Below, piece by piece: positions 1 through 7,169 of a DNA stretch of 16,846 bases. Positions within the stretch are counted from its first letter, which is position 1. The number at the start of each line of letters is the position of its first letter. This stretch comes from Thermodesulfovibrionales bacterium. GTDB lineage: Bacteria > Nitrospirota > Thermodesulfovibrionia > Thermodesulfovibrionales > SM23-35. Both the position numbers and the translations under genes were made by a program. The stretch covers positions 1 through 16,846 of the forward strand of contig JAKLQR010000084.1 of the NCBI GenBank assembly GCA_022013235.1. The letters are read 5' to 3'. The notes below the pieces were generated by a model. It was not told where the DNA came from. It saw only the letters and a program-made list of their open reading frames with translations, and searched no databases.

Positions 1-648
1 CAGTATGGTGTTTGTCCCCTCTCCTGACAGAGGGATCATTCCTGCAGTCTTCCCTGATCCTGCAGAGGCAAACAGGCTCTCTCCGGTATTGATAACCCTC
101 GCCTGCAGGCCTTTCACATTCACCTGTATCCTGCCGGTCATGCTCCGTATGAGAGTCCCCTCAGAATTGCTTACCACCATGCCCTGTATGGTTGCAAGAG
201 ACGGCACACCTGGCCCTGCAACAAGGGAAAAGTACCCGCCAATCTGCCGGGAGACCGATATATCGGCATCTTTCGTGATGACCGTGAGAGACGTCGAAGG
301 GGCTATGGAAAAGGAAACGGTCCCTTGTGTAAGGGTGAGGACATAACTTCCGTCAGACGCTTCGATTGCTGCTTCTGTATTGATTGAAAGGTCGAACCGT
401 GATCCCTCTCTGGTCGTTATTGCTGCGATGCCTTCGACAGTTTTAAGGCCGGTGCTTTTAAGCAGGGGATATACTTCTTGCAGCTTGTTCCATTTCGCGG
501 TTGAAGTCCTGATCTGAACGTCGCCGCTTGCCTTTATCTCACCAAAGGCAAGGGGTTCAGCAAAGGCAAGACTTTGACAGAGCCCCCCGAGGGCAAGAAA
601 AACAAAAAATCCAACATAGTATCCATATATAAGTGAATACTTTCTCAT
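1..648 (-). CDS. FecR-domain secreted protein (3' end outside window)
   Basis: An open frame of 216 codons runs from an ATG at 648 to the left edge with no stop, so the C-terminus is missing. The first ~31 residues form a signal peptide: MRKY, a hydrophobic stretch, and a likely cleavage after AFA. The next ~100 residues resemble a FecR domain: a 'threshold' segment (VYPLLKSTGLKTVEG), then TTREGSRFDLSINTEAAIEA and GSYVLTLTQGTVSFSIAP, the usual pattern of short strands describing a value set on a surface. FecR domains sit in periplasmic sensor or scaffold proteins. No TonB or sigma factor gene is visible, so an iron-signalling role cannot be claimed. A good sigma70-like promoter lies at 719-747, giving a leader of about 65 nt; no clear ribosome binding site precedes the ATG. 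Confidence 0.6.
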   Translation of the reverse strand, partial: MRKYSLIYGYYVGFFVFLALGGLCQSLAFAEPLAFGEIKASGDVQIRTSTAKWNKLQEVYPLLKSTGLKTVEGIAAITTREGSRFDLSINTEAAIEASDGSYVLTLTQGTVSFSIAPSTSLTVITKDADISVSRQIGGYFSLVAGPGVPSLATIQGMVVSNSEGTLIRSMTGRIQVNVKGLQARVINTGESLFASAGSGKTAGMIPLSGEGTNTIL

Positions 649-718
649 AGGCAATTAAAATATTAACTTTAACTTTTCAATATAAGACCTTACTATTTAA
701 AGCTTTTGCTACTATATA

Positions 719-747
719 TATATATATCCAAGGGGATTGTTTGTCAA
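719..747 (-). promoter_or_regulatory. Sigma70-like promoter for the FecR-domain gene
   Basis: On the minus strand there is TTGACA (742-747), a 17-nt spacer and TATATA (719-724). The -35 is a perfect consensus match; the -10 lies in a TA run, so its exact register is uncertain. It points at the gene starting at 648. Confidence 0.55.
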
Positions 748-765
748 TACGTATTTTTACGTATT
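746..765. promoter_or_regulatory. Inverted repeat overlapping the -35, possible operator
   Basis: AATACGTA (746-753) and TACGTATT (758-765) are perfect 8-bp inverted arms separated by TTTT. The left arm overlaps the -35 hexamer of the minus-strand promoter by two bases. A dimeric repressor or activator bound here could control that promoter; the binding protein is unknown. Confidence 0.35.
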
Positions 766-854
766 ACTGTAAATTTCTTGAATTTTCAATGAATTACCAG
801 AACGGATTGAAAGACGGGGTTCAAAACATCTCAACTGTTCTCATATTTGCACAG

Positions 855-1811
855 TTACCGTGATGACAAATATTGTTCAGGGTTTTTCGTTATGCAACGC
901 ATGATGAGACTTTTCCTGTATCCCGCCTCCATCAGCCTCTGCGCAGACTCAGTAACTGTCATACTCCCTCCCAGAAGCTTCCCTCTTTTGTCGGTAACCG
1001 ATCTCCTGCCCCCTGCTCTTTTCGTGCTCTTTACTGTATCGGATACTATAATGATCCTTTCGGGGTTTTTTGTCCTGAAGATGAGGTCGAGGGTCCCAGG
1101 ATGGAGGTGGTGGGGGTCTGCAATGACCTCCATATATACCTCCTGGTTTATGAGGCCGAATCCTGCAATGCCCGGCTCTCTGTGCTGAAATCCCCTCATC
1201 GCGTTGAAGAGATGGGTAATCCCCCTGGCGCCGGCATGGAACCCTGCCTCTGCCTCTGCATACGTTGCGTCAGAATGTCCCATACTCGCGATGATGCCCT
1301 GCCCGGCCATCTGTCTGATGAGCCCGAGCGATCCGTTCAATTCGGGCGCAACGGTCATGATCTTCACGATGTCCTCATAGCCGTCAATAAGCTTCCGGAA
1401 ATCTTGCAGAGATGGTTTTATGCAATGCGCTGCATTAAGCGCCCCGCACTTTGAGGGGTTGACAAAAGGCCCTTCGAGATGGACACCGAGTATTCGTGCG
1501 GATTTTTCCCCCCGCATTGAGGACTCGTGCAGAACAGATTGTTTTGCGGACCCCCGATGCCTGATCTCAGGTACGGAGATGTTTTTTGTTTTCTTCCTTT
1601 CATCCTGTCCTGTCTTCTGCTTCTCTATCGCTCTTTTAATAGTTTTCATCTGGCTCCTCATCGTGTCGAGAGAGGAGGGATAGAGGGCGAGCAGGATATC
1701 AGAAACCCCGGAAGATCCTTGAATTCCGGCAATTTTGAGGATATGATCACTGTCCGCAGTCTTCGTATCATAGCCGGAGATGCCGTGGGTGTGGATGTCG
1801 ATGATCTTCAT
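855..1811 (-). CDS. nagA: N-acetylglucosamine-6-phosphate deacetylase, short single-domain form
   Basis: NagA removes acetate from GlcNAc-6-P in amino-sugar and cell-wall recycling. The metal and active-site motifs are all present: IDIHTHG (residues 4-10), HLEGPF (~111-116), TVAPE, GHSDATY (His ~179), THLFNAM (His ~200), REPG, IADPHHLH and VSDT (Asp ~258). I chose the ATG at 1811 because an AGGGG lies 9 nt upstream and the metal-binding strand follows at once; the frame extends upstream to a TTG at 1865. The protein is ~318 residues against ~380 for E. coli NagA. Both outer ends that build the beta-sandwich domain are absent: nothing precedes IDIHTHG, and the chain stops just after KNPEQYLSSR. 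A charged ~45-residue insert (about residues 57-105) precedes the HLEGPF strand. It is divergent to the amidase gene and near ampG, which suggests peptidoglycan recovery. Confidence 0.82.
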   Translation of the reverse strand: MKIIDIHTHGISGYDTKTADSDHILKIAGIQGSSGVSDILLALYPSSLDTMRSQMKTIKRAIEKQKTGQDERKKTKNISVPEIRHRGSAKQSVLHESSMRGEKSARILGVHLEGPFVNPSKCGALNAAHCIKPSLQDFRKLIDGYEDIVKIMTVAPELNGSLGLIRQMAGQGIIASMGHSDATYAEAEAGFHAGARGITHLFNAMRGFQHREPGIAGFGLINQEVYMEVIADPHHLHPGTLDLIFRTKNPERIIIVSDTVKSTKRAGGRRSVTDKRGKLLGGSMTVTESAQRLMEAGYRKSLIMRCITKNPEQYLSSR

Positions 1812-1875
1812 TTTATGGAACCCCTGAATTTCTGTTATCATAGCATAGGGGAAGGATGCGTTCAAAACATCAGTT

Positions 1876-2601
1876 ATGAAAGAATTTATTCTTCTTGGCG
1901 ATAATTCTGAAAGAGAGTTAACTCATCTTCTCTCACAAGCTTCAGTCAACCGCGATACGGGAGAAAGGATTGCATATCTCTCGGGGCAGTTGCTCGGCAC
2001 ACCGTATAAAGAATCAAGCCTGATCGGTAATAAAGATACTCCGGAAGTTTTTGTAATCGATCTTTCGGGCGTAGACTGCTTCACCTACCTTGAATATGTC
2101 GAAGCCATGCGTGTATCTCAATCCTTTTTTGAATTCAGGACGAATCTGCAAAAAGTGAGGTATAAAGCCGGCAAAATCGCCTTCGGCGCAAGGAACCATT
2201 TTTTTACAGACTGGAGTGAATACAATGCAGAACGGATTGATGAGGTGACAGAAACGATAAGCATCAACAGGTCAGTCCTGAGTGAAAAGCTGCTCAACAG
2301 AAAACAGGACGGGACATATTTTCTGGACGGCATTCAGCCTGTGCTGCGTTCAATACGTTACCTGCCGTCAGAATCGGTCGATAGGGAAATCTGCTCCCTT
2401 TTGAAAACAGGAGATTACCTCGGCATCTATGCCCGTTCCCCCGGACTGGACGTTTCGCATGTCGGCATTGTTATTAAAAAACTTGATGCCGTTTTCTTCA
2501 GACATGCGTCTTCTCAGGAGCAATACAGGAAAGTGGTTGATGAAGATTTCAGGAGCTATCTTGCTGATAAACTGGGGATTCTTATCCTGAGACCGAAATG
2601 A
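1876..2601 (+). CDS. DUF1460 (NlpC/P60-like) N-acetylmuramoyl-L-alanine amidase-like protein
   Basis: The 241-residue protein matches the DUF1460 pattern throughout: IAYLSGQLLGTPYKESSL near residue 32, the nucleophile strand VDCFTYLEYVEA (Cys68), RNHFFTDW (~106-113), DVSHVGIVI (His195) and FRHASS (His210). Cys68 and His195 form the expected Cys-His pair of papain-fold peptidoglycan amidases. Members of the family cleave the MurNAc-L-Ala bond. No signal peptide is visible (the N-terminus is MKEFILLGDNSEREL), so the enzyme could act in the cytoplasm on muropeptides imported by the AmpG-like permease encoded nearby, an AmpD-like role; that is inference. Only 64 bp separate its ATG from the divergent nagA start, so the two may share a promoter region. 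No strong ribosome binding site is evident, and the start could lie a little downstream. Confidence 0.72.
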   Translation: MKEFILLGDNSERELTHLLSQASVNRDTGERIAYLSGQLLGTPYKESSLIGNKDTPEVFVIDLSGVDCFTYLEYVEAMRVSQSFFEFRTNLQKVRYKAGKIAFGARNHFFTDWSEYNAERIDEVTETISINRSVLSEKLLNRKQDGTYFLDGIQPVLRSIRYLPSESVDREICSLLKTGDYLGIYARSPGLDVSHVGIVIKKLDAVFFRHASSQEQYRKVVDEDFRSYLADKLGILILRPK

Positions 2602-2684
2602 TCACAGCGTCGGAGGACACTCCCATTTGATCCGGATTATTCACGATACTCTACCCTTCTGCAGAGCTGAGAGATACATGATAT

Positions 2685-2783
2685 CTTCCCTCCCTTGAGG
2701 GGAGGGGATAAAGGGGAGGGTGTTGAAAACATTTTCATCAAACACCCTCTCCCTAACCCTCCCCCCTCAAGGGGGAGGGAACA
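2685..2783. repeat. Long imperfect inverted repeat between convergent genes
   Basis: A left arm (2685-2724, TTCCCTCCCTTGAGG onward) and a right arm (2742-2783) are imperfect reverse complements, both built of G- and C-runs. Each outer end also holds its own palindrome (CCTCCCTTGAGGGGAGG and CCCTCAAGGGGGAGGG-like). It lies between the ends of the amidase gene (2601) and ampG (2855), so RNA from either side would fold strongly. It looks like a dispersed palindromic element and may act as a two-way terminator, but no long T-tract follows. The rest of 2602-2854 shows nothing recognisable. Confidence 0.6.
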
Positions 2784-2854
2784 AATAGGAGGCGCCAAAA
2801 CAATGCTTCAAAACATTTTTTGATAAACACCCGAAATACACATAGTTCAGTTTT

Positions 2855-4117
2855 CTATGACATCCTCTCTTTCGTGGTCTCCTTCAGGCCGTCAACTATA
2901 TTCCTCAAATACCACAGGAGCCCGAGTCCCGGCAGAGCGGTAAGGAACGTGATGAAAAAGAACAAAACCCAGCCCACCGAATCGACGAGATATCCTGACG
3001 TCGGCGAAATGAATATCCTCCCGAGGGCGGCGAGTGATGACAGGAGTGCATATTGTGTTGCGGTAAAGCGGTGGTCGCACATCGCCATAAGAAGGGCCAC
3101 AAAGGCAGCGGTGCCCATTCCTCCGGAGACGTTTTCGAATGCCACGGCAAAAATCAGCACCCCGTAGCTCTTTCCTGTCCAGGCGAGTACCATAAAGGAG
3201 AGATTGGATATCGCCTGGAGTATGCCGAATACAAGGAGCGAACGGTAGAGCCGGAGTCTGACCATAAGCACTCCGCCAAACAATGCGCCAAAAATCAATG
3301 ATGCGAATCCAAGCCCTTTATTGATCGCCCCCACTTCGCTTACCGAAAACCCTACTCCTCTGATGAGAAACGCGGTTGTCAGTGCACCGGCATATGCATC
3401 CCCCAATTTATAAAGGATGATCAGGATGAGCAAAGCAACCGAGGAGTTCCTCTGAAAATAATTTTTTAAAGGCCCCCATACCGCTTCACGCATACTGGCC
3501 GGCGGGGTTGCCTTTTGCCCGGGTTCGGGGCCAAAGAGTGTTGCAAGTATTGCGAGGCCCATAACACCAGCCATGGTGAGATAGGTAATCCGCCAGCCTA
3601 TCTGGTCTGCAAGCACGAATGCAAGCGCCCCTGAGATGAGCAGCGCAATCCGGTACCCCATAACAAACACCGCTGCCCCGAAACCGCGCTCTTTTTCCTG
3701 GAGGACGTCGGTCCTGTATGCGTCAACGACAATGTCCTGCGAAGCAGAGGAGAATGCAACTGCGAGCGCGAGCAGGGCAACAAAAAACGGGGCCTGCTGA
3801 GGCGAGCTGAAGGCCATCGCGGCAATCCCGGCGACAAGAGCAAGCTGGGTAATAAGTATCCAGCCGCGCCGTCTTCCCAGAAATGGCGGCACAAAACGGT
3901 CCATGAACGGAGACCAGAGAAATTTCAAAGTATACGGCAGTCCGACCAGCGCAAATATCCCGATTGTTTTTAAATCGACGCCTGCAACGGTCATCCAGGC
4001 CTGAAGCGTTGCGCCGGTAAGGGCAAGAGGCAATCCCGAGGAAAAGCCGAGAAACGTTATTATGGCAATACGGCGGCTGCGGAAGACTTCAAGATATGGA
4101 GCGATATCAATTTTCAT
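2855..4117 (-). CDS. ampG: AmpG-family muropeptide permease (MFS transporter)
   Basis: This 420-residue protein has about 12 hydrophobic helices and the AmpG version of the major facilitator pattern. It opens with RRIAIITFLGFSSGLPLAL and ATLQAWM, followed by GVDLKTIGIFALVGLPYTLKF and WSPFMDRFVPP, then GRRRGWIL between helices 2 and 3 and SASQDIVVDAYRTDVL. A second-half match is FENVSGGMGTAAFVALLM. AmpG imports GlcNAc-anhydroMurNAc peptides released during cell-wall turnover. It is convergent with the amidase gene and close to nagA; the three genes together would import, strip and deacetylate wall fragments. On the minus strand a TATAAT (4141-4146) lies 23 nt before the ATG. The 10-bp palindrome AGAATATTCT directly precedes the start. 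No NagZ or AnmK gene lies in the window, so the pathway is not complete here. Confidence 0.75.
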   Translation of the reverse strand: MKIDIAPYLEVFRSRRIAIITFLGFSSGLPLALTGATLQAWMTVAGVDLKTIGIFALVGLPYTLKFLWSPFMDRFVPPFLGRRRGWILITQLALVAGIAAMAFSSPQQAPFFVALLALAVAFSSASQDIVVDAYRTDVLQEKERGFGAAVFVMGYRIALLISGALAFVLADQIGWRITYLTMAGVMGLAILATLFGPEPGQKATPPASMREAVWGPLKNYFQRNSSVALLILIILYKLGDAYAGALTTAFLIRGVGFSVSEVGAINKGLGFASLIFGALFGGVLMVRLRLYRSLLVFGILQAISNLSFMVLAWTGKSYGVLIFAVAFENVSGGMGTAAFVALLMAMCDHRFTATQYALLSSLAALGRIFISPTSGYLVDSVGWVLFFFITFLTALPGLGLLWYLRNIVDGLKETTKERMS

Positions 4118-4140
4118 TCAGAATATTCTTTTTGCATAGT

Positions 4141-4146
4141 ATTATA
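4141..4146 (-). promoter_or_regulatory. Candidate -10 element for ampG
   Basis: A perfect TATAAT on the minus strand lies 23 nt upstream of the ampG start codon. No good -35 is found 17-18 nt further up (CACATC or GCACAT), so the promoter is weak or activator-dependent if real. Confidence 0.35.
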
Positions 4147-4229
4147 GCAACTCATCCTGTACAGATGTGCACTGCTTTATCCGGCTTGCTCTCCCCTTTC
4201 ATAAATTATCCGGTTATAATATATCTGTT

Positions 4230-4847
4230 ATGGGTTCGTTCAAGGTCTCATTGACATCATTCAAAGAACTCGAAACAGTACTTGAAGAGAATCGGGTTGT
4301 CCTGAAGAAAAAAGAAGTGGCTCAGACAGGGACTGATGAAGAGGTCTTCCATGAAGCAATGGCTGATGTAAGGGAGATCAGGGAGTTCAGGGAAATTCCT
4401 CTCCCCACGCCTCAGGAGAAGAAAATCCCTGCAAAGCGCAGAGATGATACCCTCGAAATCCTGAGACAGATCGTTCATATGGAGAGAAAAATCAACCTTG
4501 CGGACACCGGTGAATATATCGAATGGATGAGCCCCCGGGTGAGAAAAGATCTCGCGCAGAAGCTTCATCACGGGTATTTTTCCGTTCAGGACTCTATAGA
4601 CCTCCATGGAATGACAGTCCGTGAGGCAGAAGAATCGCTGCATGCATTTATCAAAGAGGCGCTGCAGAAGCGGCTTTTCTGTGTGAAAGTGGTACATGGC
4701 CGGGGACTGCGTTCCCCGAAGGAGCCGGTGCTGAAAGAAGCAGTCAAGAGGTGGCTGCAGGGCGTCTTCCGGAAATGGGTTTTGGCGTATTCGACAGCAA
4801 AAGACTCTGACGGCGGACTGGGCGCAACGTATATACTTCTCAGGTAA
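4230..4847 (+). CDS. Smr-domain protein
   Basis: The C-terminal ~85 residues are an Smr domain: IDLHGMTVREAEESLHAFI (residues ~123-141), KVVHGRGL (~153-160), then VLKEAVKRWL and GGLGATYILLR at the end. Smr domains bind and nick nucleic acids; in stand-alone proteins they are linked to ribosome rescue or mRNA cleavage. The N-terminal half is charged and probably flexible, with the short DEEVFHEAMADVREI segment found before many stand-alone Smr domains. I place the start at the ATG at 4230 (205 residues). The frame is open back to an ATG at 4167, but the 21 extra residues look non-coding and overlap a TATAAT at 4215-4220, which would leave an almost leaderless transcript. The next gene follows 3 nt after the stop. 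Confidence 0.72.
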   Translation: MGSFKVSLTSFKELETVLEENRVVLKKKEVAQTGTDEEVFHEAMADVREIREFREIPLPTPQEKKIPAKRRDDTLEILRQIVHMERKINLADTGEYIEWMSPRVRKDLAQKLHHGYFSVQDSIDLHGMTVREAEESLHAFIKEALQKRLFCVKVVHGRGLRSPKEPVLKEAVKRWLQGVFRKWVLAYSTAKDSDGGLGATYILLR

Positions 4848-4850
4848 AAA

Positions 4851-5249
4851 TTGAATCTGACACATACAATAAAAATAAAGATCTATTATGAAGACACTGA
4901 TGCAGGAGGTGTTGTCTACTACGCAAATTACCTCCGGTATATGGAACGGGCGAGGACCGAGCTTCTCCTCGAACACGGGATAGATGTGGCAGATTACCAC
5001 AGGAAAGGCTATCTTTTTGCCGTCGTCGATGTTGATATCCATTACAAGCGTGCTGCCCGGCTCGGCGACGTAATTGACATAGTGACTGCAATCGAGAAGA
5101 TGGCGAATGTCACCATCTCAATCCATCACCGGGTACTGAGAGGGACTGAACTTCTGGCTGAGGCGAATGTGAGACTGGCCTGCATAGACTTGCACGGGAA
5201 ACCACAGAAGTTGCCGGAGAGTATCAGGAAACTCGGTCAAAATACGTAA
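4851..5249 (+). CDS. ybgC: YbgC/FadM-type acyl-CoA thioesterase (hotdog fold)
   Basis: This is a 132-residue single-domain 4HBT protein. The signature YYEDTDAGGVVYYANYLRY (residues ~12-30) matches the YbgC loop with its catalytic Asp, and ERARTELL, FAVVDVDIHYKRAARLGD and LLAEANVRLACID follow in the normal order and length. YbgC-type enzymes hydrolyse acyl-CoA or acyl-ACP; in many Gram-negative bacteria they accompany tol-pal genes, but none is seen here. The start is a TTG, three bases after the Smr gene stop, with an AGG about 7 nt upstream, so the two genes probably share one transcript. Confidence 0.85.
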   Translation: MNLTHTIKIKIYYEDTDAGGVVYYANYLRYMERARTELLLEHGIDVADYHRKGYLFAVVDVDIHYKRAARLGDVIDIVTAIEKMANVTISIHHRVLRGTELLAEANVRLACIDLHGKPQKLPESIRKLGQNT

Positions 5250-5323
5250 GGCGCTATGCTCGACATCAAGAGATATACCTCAATTTCTGAAACAAAATAA
5301 ACTCCCTTTGAGCTTAATCATAG

Positions 5324-5362
5324 CTAAATATGAACGCAGTTGCATTCCTTTGCCATATTTAG
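5324..5362. promoter_or_regulatory. Spaced inverted repeat around the first MerR promoter
   Basis: CTAAATATG (5324-5332) and CATATTTAG (5354-5362) are perfect 9-bp inverted arms 21 nt apart. The right arm lies in the spacer of the promoter at 5340-5368, directly against the -10, where MerR-type regulators usually bind. Autoregulation by the gene at 5409 is an inference. Confidence 0.4.
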
Positions 5363-5368
5363 GATAAT
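5340..5368 (+). promoter_or_regulatory. Promoter for the first MerR-type gene
   Basis: TTGCAT (5340-5345), a 17-nt spacer and GATAAT (5363-5368) form a good sigma70-like promoter, with the start codon about 40 nt downstream. A further upstream stretch (TCTGAAA at 5286, AATAAACT at 5296, AGCTAAATA at 5322) recurs in the same order before the second MerR gene. Confidence 0.5.
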
Positions 5369-5408
5369 ATGTCTTATAGTAATTATATTTTTAATTTAAT
5401 TAAACACT

Positions 5409-5882
5409 ATGATTAACGATAAAAGTAAATCATTTTTTTCAGAAGGGAATGAACAAAAAGACAGGCCTCTCTATACTATAGGCGTTGTTGCTGATATGAT
5501 TGGAACAACAAATCAGACCCTCCGCCTCTATGAAAAACGCGGCCTTATAAAACCGTTCAGGAAAAACAAAAACAGATTATATTCTGAAAATGATGTGAGA
5601 TGGCTGTTCTGTATCCGGGATCTTATTCACAACAAGAAGATAAGCATCGAGGGAATCAAGAAACTGCTGAAATATGCACCCTGCTGGGAGATAACAGCAT
5701 GTCAGGAAAGCCAAATGGCGAAATGCCGTGCCTCCAGGGACAGGGAGACTCCATGCTGGGTATTGAATAGTCTGATCTGCAAACGCAATGCTGACGATAA
5801 CTGCAATAAATGTGTTGTGTTGCTCTCGAAAACAAGACTCGGAAAGGAAACTTCCTTACTTCCAGAGATCCCTCTCGAATGA
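5409..5882 (+). CDS. MerR-type regulator with two-CW-like cysteine tail (copy 1)
   Basis: Residues ~20-88 form a MerR-type winged helix: LYTIGVVADMIGTTNQTLRL, YEKRGLIKPFRKNKNRLYS and NDVRWLFCIRDLI, then a helix (KISIEGIKKLLKYA). Instead of the usual dimer coiled coil and metal loop, the C-terminal ~50 residues carry seven cysteines at 92, 98, 106, 116, 124, 132 and 135, in the arrangement PCWE..C..C..PCW..IC..NCxxC. This resembles the small two-CW domain known from other anaerobic bacteria; it may bind metal or sense redox state. The protein is ~64% identical, by my count over ~118 residues, to the one at 8499-8978, with identical cysteine spacing. It lies just upstream of the methyltransferase-ArsR-SelD genes. 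The ligand is unknown. Confidence 0.78.
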   Translation: MINDKSKSFFSEGNEQKDRPLYTIGVVADMIGTTNQTLRLYEKRGLIKPFRKNKNRLYSENDVRWLFCIRDLIHNKKISIEGIKKLLKYAPCWEITACQESQMAKCRASRDRETPCWVLNSLICKRNADDNCNKCVVLLSKTRLGKETSLLPEIPLE

Positions 5883-6040
5883 CGCTTGGGATATTCCACT
5901 CTATCACGTAGCATCCATTTTCATCATCTCTCTTTCTCACCAATCTCTGCATAGATATTTCAGGACACATCTGTCCAGAATATTCAGGCATGGTGAGTTA
6001 TTTTTTTTAGAAAGTAATAATTCAGAAAATATTTATTTTC

Positions 6041-6069
6041 TTGATTATATATTCAAATATTATTATATT
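6041..6069 (+). promoter_or_regulatory. Candidate promoter for the methyltransferase-arsR-selD operon
   Basis: TTGATT (6041-6046), a 17-nt spacer and TATATT (6064-6069) precede the methyltransferase start by ~58 nt. The stretch is very AT-rich, so chance matches are likely. The rest of the 5883-6127 gap shows no gene or clear hairpin. Confidence 0.35.
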
Positions 6070-6127
6070 TTTATATATATGAACTATGCTGACATCAGAC
6101 AGCATTCCCTTGAAAGCAGAGGGTGTA

Positions 6128-6811
6128 ATGAAAATCAGACCCGAGCTTGACTCCATGGCAAGTGTTTTCGATTCCTGTGCCGAAGACTACGATCGCTGGT
6201 TTGATAATCCGGAAGGTACGATACTCTTCAAAACAGAGCTCGCTGCAGTCCGGTCAGTTCTCCACGGGGTACCGAGGCCTTATCTCGAAATCGGCGTGGG
6301 TACCAGAAAATTTGCCCGGGAATTAGGGATCCAATACGGTATCGATCCGGCAATGCGGATGTTACGGATTGCGGAAGCGAGAGGGATTGAGGTCCACCAG
6401 GCGACTGGAGAATTTCTTCCCTTTGGCGGGAATATCTTCGGCGGTGTTTTCATCCTCTGCACACTCTGCTTTGTGCAAAACCCGGAGCAGGTTCTCCATG
6501 AGGCACAACGGGTATTAAGAAAAAATGGGGGATTAATAGTCGGCATTCTCAACAGGGAAAGTCCCTGGGGCAGACTGTACACAAAAAAAAAGGAGGAAGG
6601 ACATCCGATTTACCGACATGCTCATTTTTTCAGTGTCCCCGAATTGTCGGGGCTGATCAGGAAATCGGGACTGTTTATCGAAGCATATGCGTCTGCGCTC
6701 CTTCAGCTTCCGTCGGAAGAACCGCATGAAGAAAAAGCATACGCAGGCGCACTGAGCAATGCAGGCTTCCTCTGCATCCTTGCAAGAAAGAATGGCCGGC
6801 AAGGCATATAA
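6128..6811 (+). CDS. Class I SAM-dependent methyltransferase, UbiE-like
   Basis: A 227-residue methyltransferase with the standard Rossmann motifs: YLEIGVGTRKFA (motif I), YGIDPAMRMLRIAEARGIEV (with the acidic residue of motif II), GEFLPF, then GVFILCTLCFVQNPEQVL and EAQRVLRKNGGLIVGI. A C-terminal part (HFFSVPELSGLIRKSGLF) is typical of Methyltransf_11 proteins. The ATG at 6128 is preferred because GAGGG lies just before it; the frame extends up to an ATG at 6086. The substrate cannot be read from the sequence. It starts the operon with arsR (14 nt later) and selD, so a selenium- or metalloid-related methylation is conceivable. The three spaced cysteines of ArsM arsenite methyltransferases are not evident and the protein is short for ArsM. 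Confidence 0.75.
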   Translation: MKIRPELDSMASVFDSCAEDYDRWFDNPEGTILFKTELAAVRSVLHGVPRPYLEIGVGTRKFARELGIQYGIDPAMRMLRIAEARGIEVHQATGEFLPFGGNIFGGVFILCTLCFVQNPEQVLHEAQRVLRKNGGLIVGILNRESPWGRLYTKKKEEGHPIYRHAHFFSVPELSGLIRKSGLFIEAYASALLQLPSEEPHEEKAYAGALSNAGFLCILARKNGRQGI

Positions 6812-6825
6812 ATACTGATACGGAC

Positions 6826-7167
6826 ATGAGGTCGCTTGGGCAAAGGATAGAATTATTGGGTGTGCTGGCCCATCCGGTGAGGATCAGAATTCTCGAAGAA
6901 CTCACCAGAGGAGTAAAGTGTGTCAGTGATTTTGAAGATTTCCTTGAGATAAGCCAGCCCAATATTTCACAGCATCTCGGGTTGCTGAGAAACCATGGGG
7001 TGATTGATTTCTACATGGACGGGAGGCTGAGATGTTATTTCCTCGTCGACCCGATCATTCCCGACCTGCTCGAAATTCTGAAGACCGATTATCATAAATC
7101 GCTTCCGGCTCCTTCCTGTTGTCCTGTTACAAAAAAAGGAAGTTATCCGGGAAAAAGAAGGAGGTAG
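6826..7167 (+). CDS. ArsR-family metalloregulator-like repressor
   Basis: A 113-residue ArsR-type winged helix: LGVLAHPVRIRILEEL at the start, ISQPNISQHLGLLRNHGVI as the recognition helix and GRLRCYFLV as the wing. The classical ELCVCD metal site is reduced to GVKCVSD, with one cysteine (Cys32); other cysteines lie at 70, 98 and 99 near the C-terminus. A metalloid site made from Cys32 and the Cys98-Cys99 pair is possible but unproven. The gene lies between the methyltransferase and selD and stops 2 nt before the selD ATG, so it is a likely local regulator of the operon. It is clearly different from the ArsR at 10175. Confidence 0.82.
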   Translation: MRSLGQRIELLGVLAHPVRIRILEELTRGVKCVSDFEDFLEISQPNISQHLGLLRNHGVIDFYMDGRLRCYFLVDPIIPDLLEILKTDYHKSLPAPSCCPVTKKGSYPGKRRR

Positions 7168-7169
7168 TG

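Noticed and set aside
4257..5042. Minus-strand open frame of 261 codons
   Set aside because: It covers the complement of the Smr and YbgC genes, both clearly coding on the plus strand.
5788..6150. Plus-strand open frame of 120 codons after the first MerR gene
   Set aside because: It overlaps the MerR gene in another frame and runs through an AT-rich gap; no domain or ribosome binding site supports it.
6128..6811. Methyltransferase as ArsM arsenite methyltransferase
   Set aside because: Too short, and the spaced conserved cysteines of ArsM are not evident; only a general SAM methyltransferase can be claimed.
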